64,000 nucleotides of DNA from Rosistilla ulvae (GTDB lineage Bacteria; Planctomycetota; Planctomycetia; Pirellulales; Pirellulaceae). The stretch spans positions 3,969,798-4,033,797 of the forward strand of contig NZ_CP036261.1 in NCBI RefSeq assembly GCF_007741475.1, in the 5' to 3' direction. Every line of letters starts with the position of its first letter. Position 1 is the first letter of the stretch. The position numbers were made by a program, and so were the translations under genes. Under the pieces are notes generated by a model, which was not told the origin of the DNA, did no database searches, and was given only the letters and a program-made list of their open reading frames with translations. Positions 47,392-57,053 of this stretch are shown here, piece by piece.

Positions 47392-47422
47392 GGGTTTGTT
47401 CTCCTTATGGTTGCATGATGGT

Positions 47423-48061
47423 TTAGAATGGCGGCTCGACGTCAGCAGTCGATTCACCGGCAAGCAATGCGTGGTGGGCTTCCTCTTCGTTCTGAGTCAG
47501 CTTGTCCGGACGCAGACGTGGATTGGGGAGAAGTCGCGGCTCTTCACTGGTCAGCTCCAGCGTGAGCAGCTCGGCAACAGCGGCATGATCCGGTTCCTGC
47601 GATTGCATTTGACGAATCACGAACACGGAAACGAACAGAGGCAACAGACAGGCAATCACCATTCCGAAGTTCTGAATCACGGCCGCAACGATGGGATCCC
47701 GATCGCGTTGATCAGCAATCTCGCGACGATCCTGTTCCAGCCGATCATGGCCTTTGTAAATGGCCGACTGTTGTTCGTTGAACTGAGTCGTCAGTTCTTG
47801 TTGGGCCGCAATCAACTCGCGACGAGCTTCGGCGTCGTGTTCGACCAATTCTTTTGCAGCTTCAGCGAGTTGATGGCTTTCTTCGACAACTGCTTGCGAC
47901 TGATCAGCCATACGACCATTCTGCTTGATCTGCTCCGTCATCGTTTGCTGAGCGAATTCGGCAAGCCGTTCATCAGGTGATCTACCGCATCCAGCGATTG
48001 CTGCCAGAACTAGCACTGCCGCGAACATCGCGACGCTGCGGAGGTGATTCATCTGCTTCAT
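47423..48061 (-). CDS. Lipoprotein with coiled coil and TM segment
   Basis: 212 residues from ATG 48061 (GGAG upstream). A lipobox is clear: MFAAVLVLAAIAGCGRSPDE. A long charged coiled coil (MADQSQAVVEESHQLAEAAK, QQELTTQFNEQQSAIYKGHD) follows, then a TM helix (FGMVIACLLPLFVSVFVIRQ, about 138-157) and a cytoplasmic tail. The combination of lipid anchor and TM helix is unusual. It starts the Ycf46-like operon after the small membrane protein and could bring the complex to the membrane. Confidence 0.7.
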   Translation of the reverse strand: MKQMNHLRSVAMFAAVLVLAAIAGCGRSPDERLAEFAQQTMTEQIKQNGRMADQSQAVVEESHQLAEAAKELVEHDAEARRELIAAQQELTTQFNEQQSAIYKGHDRLEQDRREIADQRDRDPIVAAVIQNFGMVIACLLPLFVSVFVIRQMQSQEPDHAAVAELLTLELTSEEPRLLPNPRLRPDKLTQNEEEAHHALLAGESTADVEPPF

Positions 48062-48194
48062 GGGTATTTCTCCAATGGGTAAAGACTCGGGCCAGGAGCG
48101 ACTGCAGAGCACGCCGCAGTCGAAACTCTCTGACCCAGCCAAGGGTGAGTAGCACGACCAGCACGCTGCTGGCCGCAATCAAAGCTGTGGCCAT
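47982..48194 (-). CDS. Small membrane protein at operon start
   Basis: 70 residues from ATG 48194, with GGGAGG 5 bases upstream. MATALIAASSVLVVLLTLGW forms one TM helix and a basic tail follows. The gene overlaps the lipoprotein start by 80 bases in another frame. The overlap and good ribosome-binding site suggest translational coupling. No family recognised. Confidence 0.5.
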   Translation of the reverse strand: MATALIAASSVLVVLLTLGWVREFRLRRALQSLLARVFTHWRNTHEADESPPQRRDVRGSASSGSNRWMR

Positions 48195-48227
48195 ACGGAC
48201 CTCCCTTTGCAAAAGGATCTGGAAACG

Positions 48228-48281
48228 AAAAAAGCCCCGCCCACCGAGCATCTCGTGATGAGATGACCGGAAGACGGGGCT
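48228..48281 (-). terminator. Leader terminator before the operon
   Basis: AGCCCCG (48233-48239) pairs with CGGGGCT (48275-48281), with an inner CATCTC-GTGAT-GAGATG hairpin (48249-48265), followed on the minus strand by TTTTTT. It lies 34 bases upstream of the first gene, so it would act as an attenuator for any promoter further right. It could instead end an unseen transcript. Confidence 0.65.
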
Positions 48282-48426
48282 GTGGGCTCGAATTTGGAGT
48301 GCTGGAAGAGCTAAGTTTTCCCTAGTAATAGTGACACCGATCGGCCAATGATTTAGGCCTTTCGGTCACGTGTTTCCTCGGTAAATCACGCTGTTTTCAC
48401 CGCCTTAGGCCAAGGCGGCAGAAACG

Positions 48427-48462
48427 CATGTTACGCACCCTCGATAGGTATGGGTGTAACGC
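48427..48462 (+). repeat. Dispersed GTGTTACGC repeat, copy H
   Basis: CATGTTACGCACCCTCGATA, then GGTATGGGTGTAACGC. This is the most symmetric copy: GTTACGCACCC and GGGTGTAAC can pair with one bulge. It precedes the small lipoprotein gene by 53 bases. Confidence 0.7.
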
Positions 48463-48514
48463 AAAACGAAGTCATGAGAACGAAACCGCAAACCATCTCA
48501 ACAAGGAACCACAA

Positions 48515-48739
48515 ATGTCCCGCTTCACCGCAAATCTGAACCGAACTGACTTCCGTTCTATTGGCCGCACAATTGGTGCTCTATTCCTGATGACACTGCT
48601 TGTCGGCTGCGGAAGTGAGTCAAGCACTTCGACGGTTGGATCAGACGCCTCTGAACGGCAGCACGCGGAACCACGAGAGCTGATCGCCTTCACGACAGCG
48701 ATCCACAATTACTCAAACACTGTATCGATTGACCAGTAG
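48515..48739 (+). CDS. Small lipoprotein
   Basis: 74 residues from ATG 48515, with AAGG upstream. A lipobox follows a hydrophobic stretch (TIGALFLMTLLVGCGSESST). The mature part is about 45 residues, Ser/Thr-rich, without a known domain. It is 74 bases upstream of the DUF4230 gene and co-directional. Confidence 0.5.
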   Translation: MSRFTANLNRTDFRSIGRTIGALFLMTLLVGCGSESSTSTVGSDASERQHAEPRELIAFTTAIHNYSNTVSIDQ

Positions 48740-48813
48740 ACACCTCCATCACCGTCAAACGCCCCAAAAACTTTAAATTCAACAGTCACGACATCCATAA
48801 CAAGGGACCTAAA

Positions 48814-49470
48814 ATGAAACTCTTCGCTCTCCCCTTTATCTTTGCTGGCCTGATCGCCTCCGCTGGTGGAATTGCTACGTATATCGAACTTAACTGGAAC
48901 AGCAGCGATTCCAAAGTCGTCGTGGACAGCACGCCGACGATTGAACGAATCACCGAGATTGGTGATTTGTGCGTCCTGAAAATCCATACTTCGGACATGC
49001 TAACCGCTAAGTCGAACTCGCTGAAAGCATCCTGGATGATCACAGGTGATGCATTGATCTCGCTTGATCTCACAAAAGTCCGACTTGATCAGGCGGATCA
49101 AGTCGCCAAGGCTCTGGTTCTCGAAATGCCAGCTCTGAAAGTTCTGTCTCCTCGCGTCAACCATGAAAAGACCAAGCACTGGGAAACCGAGAGTGTCTGT
49201 TGGCACGATGGGTGGTTCACTCGTGACAAGCTCGGGAAGAACTCTCACCTGCACGAGATGGCGATGAAAGAGGCTCAAAAGGTCGTTGCCCAAGTGAGCC
49301 AAAGTCCGGAGTACATGGCTGATGCAAGGGAGTCAGCTGAGCGTATCGTCACGGCACTTTACGCGGGGACGGGTTATACGGTCAGCTTCCAATGGCCTGA
49401 TGAACGAACGAATGCTGAATCCGCAGCCACCGATACTCTACTGACATCCTTGAATCGCGAACATCGCTGA
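48814..49470 (+). CDS. DUF4230-like exported protein
   Basis: 218 residues with an N-terminal hydrophobic anchor (MKLFALPFIFAGLIASAGGI). The body reads ERITEIGDLCVLKIHTSDML, ALISLDLTKVRLDQ, LKVLSPRVNHEKTKHWETES, then MAMKEAQKVVAQVSQSPEYM and AERIVTALYAGTGYTVSFQW. This strand-then-helix plan with the late helix pair matches DUF4230 as I remember it. Extracytoplasmic, function unknown. After its stop, 49480-49680 stays open in one frame without a start (RFKFVNELERITEL) and may be another remnant. Confidence 0.65.
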   Translation: MKLFALPFIFAGLIASAGGIATYIELNWNSSDSKVVVDSTPTIERITEIGDLCVLKIHTSDMLTAKSNSLKASWMITGDALISLDLTKVRLDQADQVAKALVLEMPALKVLSPRVNHEKTKHWETESVCWHDGWFTRDKLGKNSHLHEMAMKEAQKVVAQVSQSPEYMADARESAERIVTALYAGTGYTVSFQWPDERTNAESAATDTLLTSLNREHR

Positions 49471-49666
49471 TTCCACTGAGAATGCTTCCGCCGCTGGGAT
49501 TCTGACTCGTATGACGAAAGCACGGGTCCCAAAAAAAACCGAAAAAAACAGCTCGCCGCGGTCGCTGGCAAACTCAGCACTTCGCTAACAACGAGAGTGC
49601 TGAAAAACGCATCTGCCGCATCATCAGAACAAGAGCGATTCAAATTTGTCAACGAGCTTGAACGTA

Positions 49667-50344
49667 TCACAGAACTTTAGATCTCTGAAGGTTCTGAACC
49701 GATTTCAACTCACACCTTACCGGCGACTGACTTGAGCAGCCAGGCGGTAGCAACAGCGACGGGATCGAATGAGGGCCACTGGTCGTCGCTCCGCTACTTC
49801 CACCGGCTATCGACACGACAGCAATGATCTGTCCGATCGTCGTCGACGATCGGACCACCGGATGTGCCCCCAATGATGTTCTCGTCAGCTTCCAACCAAG
49901 CGAATGGCTCGTCGGAGAATCTTGTCATTTGCCCACTCACCCAGGTCCGAGGTGCGTCATGATCTCACACCTGATCGACTCGTCTAGCTGCCATGGATGC
50001 CGACGAATTTTGATTGGGACGACATCCTCGAAGAAGCTTACGAATTCCGAGTGACGCTCGCTGAGCTCTTGTCTATCGCAGGGACTAATTAATACGAAGT
50101 CGGAGCACGTATCAATGCACACAGGCGAGCACCAAATGGGCTCGCCCTCAGATCGATCAATGTCATAGATCGTGTAAGTTCTCTGTGCGATCCCACCATC
50201 TGTACCAAACTTCAGGCAGTGTGCCGCTGTGAGATTGTATCCGTTGCCAATTTGCACGCCCTGGCCGCCTTCGTCTGGTTCCATACCTTCCGAACGCACC
50301 AGAACAGTGGCCAATTCAATTTGTTTGCGTGTCTTCTCGTCCAT
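49667..50344 (-). pseudogene. Trypsin-like serine protease with two frameshifts
   Basis: The first frame gives YNLTAAHCLKFG (catalytic His) and DTCSDFVLISP (catalytic Asp). It stops at 49937, but the next frame continues RTWVSGQMTRFSDEPFAWLE and ENIIGGTSGGPIVDDD, with the catalytic Ser in GTSGGP. A second shift near 49840-49850 restores GQIIAVVSIAGG and a C-terminal GPHSIPSLLLP. All three triad residues are present across frames, so this is a recently broken cytoplasmic protease gene. Confidence 0.75.
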
Positions 50345-51492
50345 TTATTGTTCCCCAGATTCACGGACCTTCCCGTGCACACGATAGTGACACGCTGAAA
50401 CCCTTTTTCTATAGCAATTAAAGAGGAATCAGGGTTACTTTTGGCGATTGAGCCCGACTTGGCTACCCTTTGAAGTCGACTGATTGGTTGTAGCGTCCCG
50501 ATCTACAGTCCGAAGCTCAGCCAAGAGCATCTCTTATGCTCCACTAGTGAGTCGTACCCAGAACTGCAGCAATTCAATCAGCTCATCGGTTAATGGGATC
50601 CCCGACAGGTCCCCCCAGCGTGCAATTTGTGGTTTCGTCCCGGTTTCCACCGAGTGGCTGAACCATCACTGGGTGTGGAACGAAAGCAGCACCGCTCGCC
50701 AAGACCGAATGGCTGGGCTTTGACTGTGAAAAGGATGGGCTGGAAGAGCTGAAGGTCTTCACCTACTCGCAACAACACCGAATTGCCCAGGATTTAGGTC
50801 TTCGCAATGATGCACTGGTGATCACCTGTCGCCACCGCGAACCAGGTCGCAAGCGAACTCAACCGAAGTGATGGGGGGAAGAGATTCCGACGTCGTCGTC
50901 GGCGAAAAATGAGCGTCCGGAAGAGGTCCAATTAGTCGCGTAGATTGGGCCCTCTGCAGGTCCAATTAGAAAATTGGCCTCTCCGTAAATCCTTTGTTTT
51001 CATTGGTTTACGACTTCGCATTTCGAGCCCCGCCGCCTCCACTAAAAAACTGCTTGCCGAGCTTTGGCAGGCGGCTTTTTTCTTTGCTGTCGGCAGCGGT
51101 TTCCGGGGCTCTTCGGTCCCGAAGGGATCGAAGATGGTTGCCGGAGGTCGTCGCGAAGCAGCGCACCTCCGGCATGCCGGCCCCCTTCTCGCAGAACAAT
51201 CCCGGGGGGAGCGCGGAACGCATGCGACCTCCGCGGTGGCCTGCGATCACAACGCGAGGAATGAGTGTATCGACGTGGAACGATGCGAAAGCACGTTTGC
51301 TGGGGCTTGGAAAACACCGTGCCAGCTCGTGCCTGCTATTTCGCGTCAACACAAACACGGATTGGCCCTGCATTCTGTGTCGGGCAATTGTTTGGATCGG
51401 GAGTCCCACGATAAACTGACATCGAACACTTAGGCGTTTGTGTCGATTTCGACGGTGCTGCAACCGTTGATTACATTTTGGAACTGGGGCCG
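50345..51492. other. Non-coding stretch with one terminator-like hairpin
   Basis: I find no convincing gene. A short open frame (EWLGFDCEKDGLEELKVFTY, ending near 50871) lacks a start and may be a remnant. A hairpin, GCCGCCT (51032-51038) with AGGCGGC (51069-51075), followed by TTTTTT is terminator-like on plus. The GC-rich part 51080-51400 gives only overlapping chance frames. Confidence 0.45.
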
Positions 51493-52008
51493 ATGATCCT
51501 GCGACTTTCTCAAAAACTGAACACGAAGATCAAAACAGGGAAGTTGGTCGAGATGCCGCTGGATGAAAATCCCTACGCCGATTGGTCGTGTCATCTCTTC
51601 ACCGCTGATCGCACCCAGTACATCATCTTGACGAATACGGCTTCGTTCTATTCGTGTCTTATGAACGGCCGTGGAATCACGGACGGCAGCACCTTTGTAG
51701 CGCAAGCTTTGGACGCGATTCGGGATTTTGCGACCGGCGACGGCAAGCAAACTGTTTACCGGAAATATATCGCTCCATCGAACGGGACGATCAGCTTCGC
51801 CAAAGCTCTAAACCGCTCCGTCACTGGATCGATGAGTGACCACATCCATGCGGCCAAGTTCATGCTCGAAGACGATATGGCGCTGAGCGAAATTGGTAAT
51901 CGCTTGAATGAGACGCCGATGTCCGCACTAAACGGCCCCGATGGGCGGAAGTACGGCTTTCCCAAAGTCGTGTTTTCGAAGCTCGTGGATCAGATCGGCG
52001 ATGATTGA
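51493..52008 (+). CDS. DUF6933-like protein
   Basis: 171 residues from ATG 51493 (MILRLSQKLNTKIKTGKL); a TTG 15 bases upstream is the alternative. WSCHLFTADRTQYIILTNTA and FYSCLMNGRGITDGSTF are the beta core, and ALNRSVTGSMSDHIHAAKFM lies in the helical second half, the DUF6933 pattern from memory. The role of these small proteins is unknown. No partner is adjacent. Confidence 0.6.
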   Translation: MILRLSQKLNTKIKTGKLVEMPLDENPYADWSCHLFTADRTQYIILTNTASFYSCLMNGRGITDGSTFVAQALDAIRDFATGDGKQTVYRKYIAPSNGTISFAKALNRSVTGSMSDHIHAAKFMLEDDMALSEIGNRLNETPMSALNGPDGRKYGFPKVVFSKLVDQIGDD

Positions 52009-52106
52009 CCAATAGATCGATGACCGTTAGCGAATTGTCGTCCGTGGATTGGCGATCTCGCTGGTCCTGACTATCGCTGAGATCGTTCACGGCATCCATA
52101 GGGCCA

Positions 52107-52463
52107 TTGCCCTTCTTTCGTCTATTGGCGAATTCGGCTTGTATCAGATTGGCGTGGGCACCTGGTTCGGTGATCAACCTTGCGATTGCCAACGTAACAA
52201 TATGGTGGGGCGGGGCCAATCCACTGCCTGCACAGCTGCTGGTGGGCTCGAGCTGGCTGGTTTTAACTGTGGTGTTCGGAGTCTTGTGTGGGCGGTTCGT
52301 GGTGGGATTGTCTTGGGACCCGATTGCTTCAGACTACGACGTGGTGAACCGTGTGCTGATGCCGTTGGTGCAGCTGTTTCACGTTTGTCGGCTTGACGCC
52401 CGGGGCTATTCAGTGTTGCAGGATGGATTTGATTTCCATCGGTTTGGTGACAAGACGCCTTAG
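52107..52463 (+). CDS. Possible small membrane protein
   Basis: From a TTG at 52107 the frame gives about 118 residues with hydrophobic stretches PGSVINLAIANVTIWWGG and LLVGSSWLVLTVVFGVLCGR. They look like genuine TM helices, and the tail is polar. No ATG or good ribosome-binding site is visible. It may be a fragment of a larger membrane gene. Its end meets the transposase remnant. Confidence 0.3.
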   Translation: MPFFRLLANSACIRLAWAPGSVINLAIANVTIWWGGANPLPAQLLVGSSWLVLTVVFGVLCGRFVVGLSWDPIASDYDVVNRVLMPLVQLFHVCRLDARGYSVLQDGFDFHRFGDKTP

Positions 52464-53449
52464 GGTGATGTGATCGCGTTATGACCTTTCGACCGAACCA
52501 GTGTCAGCGTGGCATTTCGAAGAGCTGCGAGGTTTTGGGGAATCGCGGCGGTTCGAGCTCGACACTTGTCTTCGCCCATCGCAACGTCGCGACCCCAGTG
52601 AAGGCGATTCTCGATTCCCCAATGACCTCGAACGAACTTTAGAAGATCGCGTGCATCAGTACGCTCGCGATCAACGCTGGTGATCGCATAGCTGATTTCC
52701 GTCTGGCGTACGCCACCGAGAATGCGAGTCCGCGTGAGGCGAATCGCTTGCGCAAAGCCGGGCCAGTCGACGTGGCCGACAAGACGGTTGCTGGTTTCGA
52801 TCCCGCGGATCTCCACGCGACCATGCCCTTTGTCGACCGTGCGGTGAACCTCAAGCTGCTGTTGCCGAACGTGTTCGCTGCAGGGGGGAGCGGCCAGACC
52901 TGAATTCCGACTCAATGGTCTCCTTCAGCTCTGGTTGATTGTCTTTCACAGCGACCAGGTAATCCCCCCCAGAATCGGTAATATGTCTGCAGATATCCCG
53001 CTGGCAAATCACTGCGTCGGACGTCACCATTCGTCCCTCCAAGACAACGCTGCGCAAAAGCTGAATCGCCGACGTGTGTTCATTGGTATGACCTAGTATG
53101 TCTGCCTGAGTGATCACGCCGCCAGCATGGTAGCTAAAGAATGGCGTCGTCCCTTTTGCCCGCGATAGTCGGGAATTGTTGCCAAGATGGCCAGCAAACT
53201 CCCAGCAACGGGAACTTTCACAGTCGTCTCTCCGTAGGTTGAATACAACTCCATCAACCTCGACGGAGAATACGACGCAGCAAGTCCCACAAATTGAAAC
53301 ACTGAATAGCCCTCATTTGCCCTGCTGGCCGACCGGCAAACGGCTTGGTTTCGTGTTATGATGGAGGCTCGTCCCGCCTCGCGTCCCCTGCGGCGTCCCC
53401 CTCCCATTACACGTAAACGTTGGCCCAGATCAGCATGAAATACGTGCAC
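52460..53449 (-). pseudogene. Decayed ISAs1-family transposase
   Basis: Three frames carry pieces in order: GSLLAILATIPDYRGQKGRR then RHSLATMLAA (N-terminus), ILGHTNEHTSAIQLL and DYLVAVKDNQPELKETIE (middle), and KFVRGHWGIENRLHWGRDVA then LAALRNATLTLVR (C-terminus). All match ISAs1 transposases. About 120 residues between LATMLAA and HTNEHT are missing, removing the first catalytic Asp, and a frameshift separates the last part. No intact terminal inverted repeats were identified. It is inactive. Confidence 0.8.
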
Positions 53450-55501
53450 TTTCGCTATTCAGATCGTCGCATGACCATCGCGTTGCTCGGCTTGTTGCTC
53501 GGCGGTATCCCCGCACTCTCGGCGGCGGATGTCGAGTTCAATCGCGATGTCCGGCCGATTCTGGCAGAGTACTGTTATGCCTGCCACGGGTTTGACGAAG
53601 CGGCGCGCGAAGCCGATCTGCGGTTAGACACGTTTGCCGGTGCTACCGGTGCCGATGGCGGTTCGACAGCGATCACTCCCGGCGATCCCGATGACAGCGA
53701 GTTGATGCTTCGTGTTTTGTCGGACGATCCCGACACCGTGATGCCGCCCCGCGAGTCGGGCAAACAACTGACCGCCGCTCAAAAGCAGACGCTCCGCAAC
53801 TGGATAGCCCAAGGGGCGACCTACGATCAACACTGGGCCTTCGCTCCGCCGCACCGCAGTTCTTTACCCGAACCGTCGGCCAGCCAACATCCGGTCGACA
53901 GTTTTATTCGGTCGCGTTTAACCGATGCTGGGCTCACGCCATCGGAGCGCGCGACTCCCGAGACTCTCATTCGGCGGATCAGTTTAGATCTGATCGGACT
54001 GCCGCCAACGCCCGCCGAAGTCGATGCGTTTGTCTCGGCGGCCGACAAAGATTTTGATGCCGCTTATCGCGACCTTGTCGAACGCTTGCTGGCCAGTCCT
54101 CACTACGGAGAACGCTGGGGCCGCTGGTGGCTCGACCAAGCAAGGTACGCCGACAGCAACGGTTACTCGATCGACGCCCCACGACAGATCTGGAGTTACC
54201 GCGACTGGGTGATCGATGCGATCAATAACGACATGCCCTTCGACACCTTCACGATCGAGCAATTGGCCGGGGACCTGTTGCCCAATGCGACGCAGGACCA
54301 GAAGATCGCTACCGGTTTCCATCGCAACACGCAATTGAATCAAGAGGGTGGGATCGACAAGGAACAGTTCCGCGTCGACAGCGTCTTTGATCGCGTCGCG
54401 ACGACCGGAACCGTTTGGCTGGGACTGACCGTTGGATGTGCCCAATGCCACGACCACAAGTTCGATCCGATCACGCAGGTCGAATATTACCAGATGTTTG
54501 CGTTCCTCAATAACCAAGACGAACCGACGCTCAAGCTGGACGATAAGCGGACGACGCTGGTAATGAAGGAGCGAGCCAAACCGCGAAAAACCACCGTCCT
54601 GATCAAAGGAGACTTCACCCGTCCCGATGCGGAAGTTTCCCCCGGAACGTTATCGATCCTGCATCCGATGCAGACCGGTGACCGAATTGCCAATCGGCTC
54701 GATCTAGCCCGCTGGATCATGAGTCCCGAAAACCCGCTGACCGCGCGTGTGATCGTCAATCGGATCTGGCAACATTATTTTGGCCGCGGTTTGTCGGAGA
54801 TCGACAACGACTTCGGCTTGCAAGGAAGTTCGCCGTCGCATCCGCAGCTGTTAGATTGGTTGGCGATCGAATTCGTCGAACGCGGCTGGAGCCTGAAAGA
54901 GATGCATCGCTTGATCGTCACCAGCGAGACCTATCAACAGGCTTCGCGTCGACGCGAGGATCTCGACCAAACCGATCCGCACAACTACCTTCTGGGCCGC
55001 CAGCAGCGATTGCGGTTGGATGCGGAGATCGTCCGCGACGTGGCACTTGTGGCCAGCGGATTGTTGTCGCCCACGCTAGGCGGTCCGCCCGTCTATCCGC
55101 CGATTCCCGATGGGATCATGGGGCAGGGGCAGGTGAAGCGGTCTTGGCGGACCAGCAAGGGTGAGGACCGGTATCGCCGCGGAATCTATACGTTTAAGTT
55201 CCGCGCCACGCCGCCGCCATCGCTGAACGTTTTCGACGCTCCCGATGGTCTCAGCAGTTGCACGCGTCGTATCCGCAGCAACACCCCGCTGCAAGCGCTG
55301 ACGCTGATGAACGATCCGGCATTCTTCGAATTTGCCACGGCACTCGAAAAGATCATCCAACGCGATGGTCTGCAGGCAGCCTTCCGCCGTTGTACTTCGC
55401 GATCGGCATCGCCCGATGAGCTTGCGATCTTGGAACGCTTGGACACGCTCGGTGCAGCGCGAGCGATGTTGAATCTGGACGAAACGATCACTCGCGAATA
55501 G
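53435..55501 (+). CDS. PSCyt1/DUF1549/DUF1553 protein
   Basis: 688 residues from ATG 53435 (53471 also possible), with an export signal (TIALLGLLLGGIPALSAA). The planctomycete cytochrome c-like domain has the heme site EYCYACHGFDEA (about 43-54) and TVMPPRESGKQLT. DUF1549 follows (DSFIRSRLTDAGLTPSE, SPHYGERWGRWWLDQARYAD), then DUF1553 (RLDLARWIMSPENPLTARVI, NRIWQHYFGRGL, LNLDETITRE). The family is exported and almost always paired with a DUF1501 gene, as here. Probably polysaccharide- or redox-related; substrate unknown. It is near the short end of the family range because the central insertion is missing. Confidence 0.92.
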   Translation: MKYVHFRYSDRRMTIALLGLLLGGIPALSAADVEFNRDVRPILAEYCYACHGFDEAAREADLRLDTFAGATGADGGSTAITPGDPDDSELMLRVLSDDPDTVMPPRESGKQLTAAQKQTLRNWIAQGATYDQHWAFAPPHRSSLPEPSASQHPVDSFIRSRLTDAGLTPSERATPETLIRRISLDLIGLPPTPAEVDAFVSAADKDFDAAYRDLVERLLASPHYGERWGRWWLDQARYADSNGYSIDAPRQIWSYRDWVIDAINNDMPFDTFTIEQLAGDLLPNATQDQKIATGFHRNTQLNQEGGIDKEQFRVDSVFDRVATTGTVWLGLTVGCAQCHDHKFDPITQVEYYQMFAFLNNQDEPTLKLDDKRTTLVMKERAKPRKTTVLIKGDFTRPDAEVSPGTLSILHPMQTGDRIANRLDLARWIMSPENPLTARVIVNRIWQHYFGRGLSEIDNDFGLQGSSPSHPQLLDWLAIEFVERGWSLKEMHRLIVTSETYQQASRRREDLDQTDPHNYLLGRQQRLRLDAEIVRDVALVASGLLSPTLGGPPVYPPIPDGIMGQGQVKRSWRTSKGEDRYRRGIYTFKFRATPPPSLNVFDAPDGLSSCTRRIRSNTPLQALTLMNDPAFFEFATALEKIIQRDGLQAAFRRCTSRSASPDELAILERLDTLGAARAMLNLDETITRE

Positions 55502-55575
55502 ATCCGCCAGCGGCGACATTGCCGAACCTGGACGTCGACGCAAACGATATAGACTTTCAAACGACGGAATCACCG

Positions 55576-57039
55576 ATGCCTCCTCAAACGAACTCACACG
55601 CCGATCTGCTTCGCGACCAAACGCGGCGTCATTTCTTCAGCCGCTGCTCGATGGGACTCGGGTCGATCGCGTTGTCGTCGCTGATGGCTGAGCGCAGCCG
55701 GGCGGAAGGTGACTCCAGTTCGCAGAGCCCAATGTCGCCGAAGCCGAGCCACTTTCCGGGCAAAGCGAAAAACGTGATCTTTCTGTTCATGGCGGGCGGG
55801 CCGACACAGCTGGAAACGTTTGAGTACAAGCCAAAGTTGACCGAACTCAATGGCCAACCGATTCCCGAAAGCCTCGTCGCTGGAAAGCGGTTTGCGTTTA
55901 TGGACAGCAGCCACCGCAGCAATCTGCTTGGTCCGACGCAGAAGTTCCAACAGTACGGCCAAAACGGTACGTGGGTCAGCGATTTGTTGCCGCATACTGC
56001 AAAGATCGTCGACGAACTGACGATCGTAAAAACCTGCAAGACCGATCTGTTTAACCACGCTCCGGCCAAGCTGTTCATGAACACCGGCAGCGGCCAGTTC
56101 GGGCGACCGAGCATGGGATCTTGGATCACGTACGGCTTGGGAAGCGAGTGCGACGATCTGCCCGGCTTCCTAGTTTTGCAAAGTGGACCGCGAGGGCCAC
56201 GCGGCGGGGCGGTTTTGTGGGGAAGCGGTGTGTTGCCGACTACCTATCAAGGAGTACCGCTGCGCAGCCAAGGCGATCCAATCCTGAACCTTTCAACGCC
56301 ATCGTCGATCAGCGACGCTCAGCAACGCCAATTGATCGATAGCGTGCGGGAATTGAATCTGAAACGCTTGGTAGAGACGGGCGACCAGGAGATCGCGACG
56401 CGGATCAATGCTTATGAGCTAGCTTACAAGATGCAGAGCTCCGCCCCGGAACTAATGGACACGACCGACGAAAGCGCCGAGACGCTGGAGCTTTACGGGA
56501 TCAAAGACCCAAATGAATCGAGCTATGCGAGAAACTGTTTGTTGGCCCGGCGGTTGGTCGAACGCGGTGTCCGCTGTATCCAGCTGTACCACACAAATTG
56601 GGATCACCACGGCGGGCCAACGGAAAACTTGCAGCAGCATCTTCCCCAGAACTGCAAGGAGATCGATCAAGCCTCCGCAGCGCTAGTCATGGACCTCAAG
56701 CAACGCGGACTGCTAGAGGATACGATCGTGATCTGGGGTGGCGAATTTGGCCGGACGCCGATGGGCGAAGTCCGCCAGAACACAGGCCGCAACCATCACA
56801 TCGACGCCTTCACGATGTGGTTCGCCGGTGGCGGATTTAAACCCGGTTTGGTCTACGGCGAAACGGACGAATTTGGTTTTGGTCCGATCGAAAACCCCGT
56901 GCATGTCCACGACATTCACGCCACGCTTCTGCACTTGTTGGGATTCGATCACCATCGCTTGTCGGTCCGTTTCCAAGGCCTCGACTTCCGGCTGACGGGA
57001 GTCGATCCCGCCCGCGTCGTCCACGATCTGATCGCCTAG
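55576..57039 (+). CDS. DUF1501 Tat-exported protein
   Basis: 487 residues from ATG 55576 (MPPQTNSHADLL). A twin-arginine signal is visible (TRRHFFSRCSMGLGSIALSS). The DUF1501 alkaline-phosphatase-like core shows KNVIFLFMAGGPTQLETFEY, LLPHTAKIVDELTIVKT, the metal-binding stretch WDHHGGPTENLQ and VIWGGEFGRTPMGEV. It lies 75 bases downstream of the DUF1549 gene and forms its usual operon partner. Sulfatase-like hydrolysis is often proposed but unproven. Confidence 0.92.
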   Translation: MPPQTNSHADLLRDQTRRHFFSRCSMGLGSIALSSLMAERSRAEGDSSSQSPMSPKPSHFPGKAKNVIFLFMAGGPTQLETFEYKPKLTELNGQPIPESLVAGKRFAFMDSSHRSNLLGPTQKFQQYGQNGTWVSDLLPHTAKIVDELTIVKTCKTDLFNHAPAKLFMNTGSGQFGRPSMGSWITYGLGSECDDLPGFLVLQSGPRGPRGGAVLWGSGVLPTTYQGVPLRSQGDPILNLSTPSSISDAQQRQLIDSVRELNLKRLVETGDQEIATRINAYELAYKMQSSAPELMDTTDESAETLELYGIKDPNESSYARNCLLARRLVERGVRCIQLYHTNWDHHGGPTENLQQHLPQNCKEIDQASAALVMDLKQRGLLEDTIVIWGGEFGRTPMGEVRQNTGRNHHIDAFTMWFAGGGFKPGLVYGETDEFGFGPIENPVHVHDIHATLLHLLGFDHHRLSVRFQGLDFRLTGVDPARVVHDLIA

Positions 57040-57053
57040 CCGCAGTAGGTCGA

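Noticed and set aside
49480-49680. Small gene after DUF4230 (frame ending NELERITEL)
   Set aside because: The frame looks coding at its end, but there is no start codon after the upstream stop; kept only as a possible remnant.
50945-51463. Overlapping ORFs in the 51 kb GC-rich stretch
   Set aside because: Several frames stay open on both strands because of composition; none shows a domain or ribosome-binding site.
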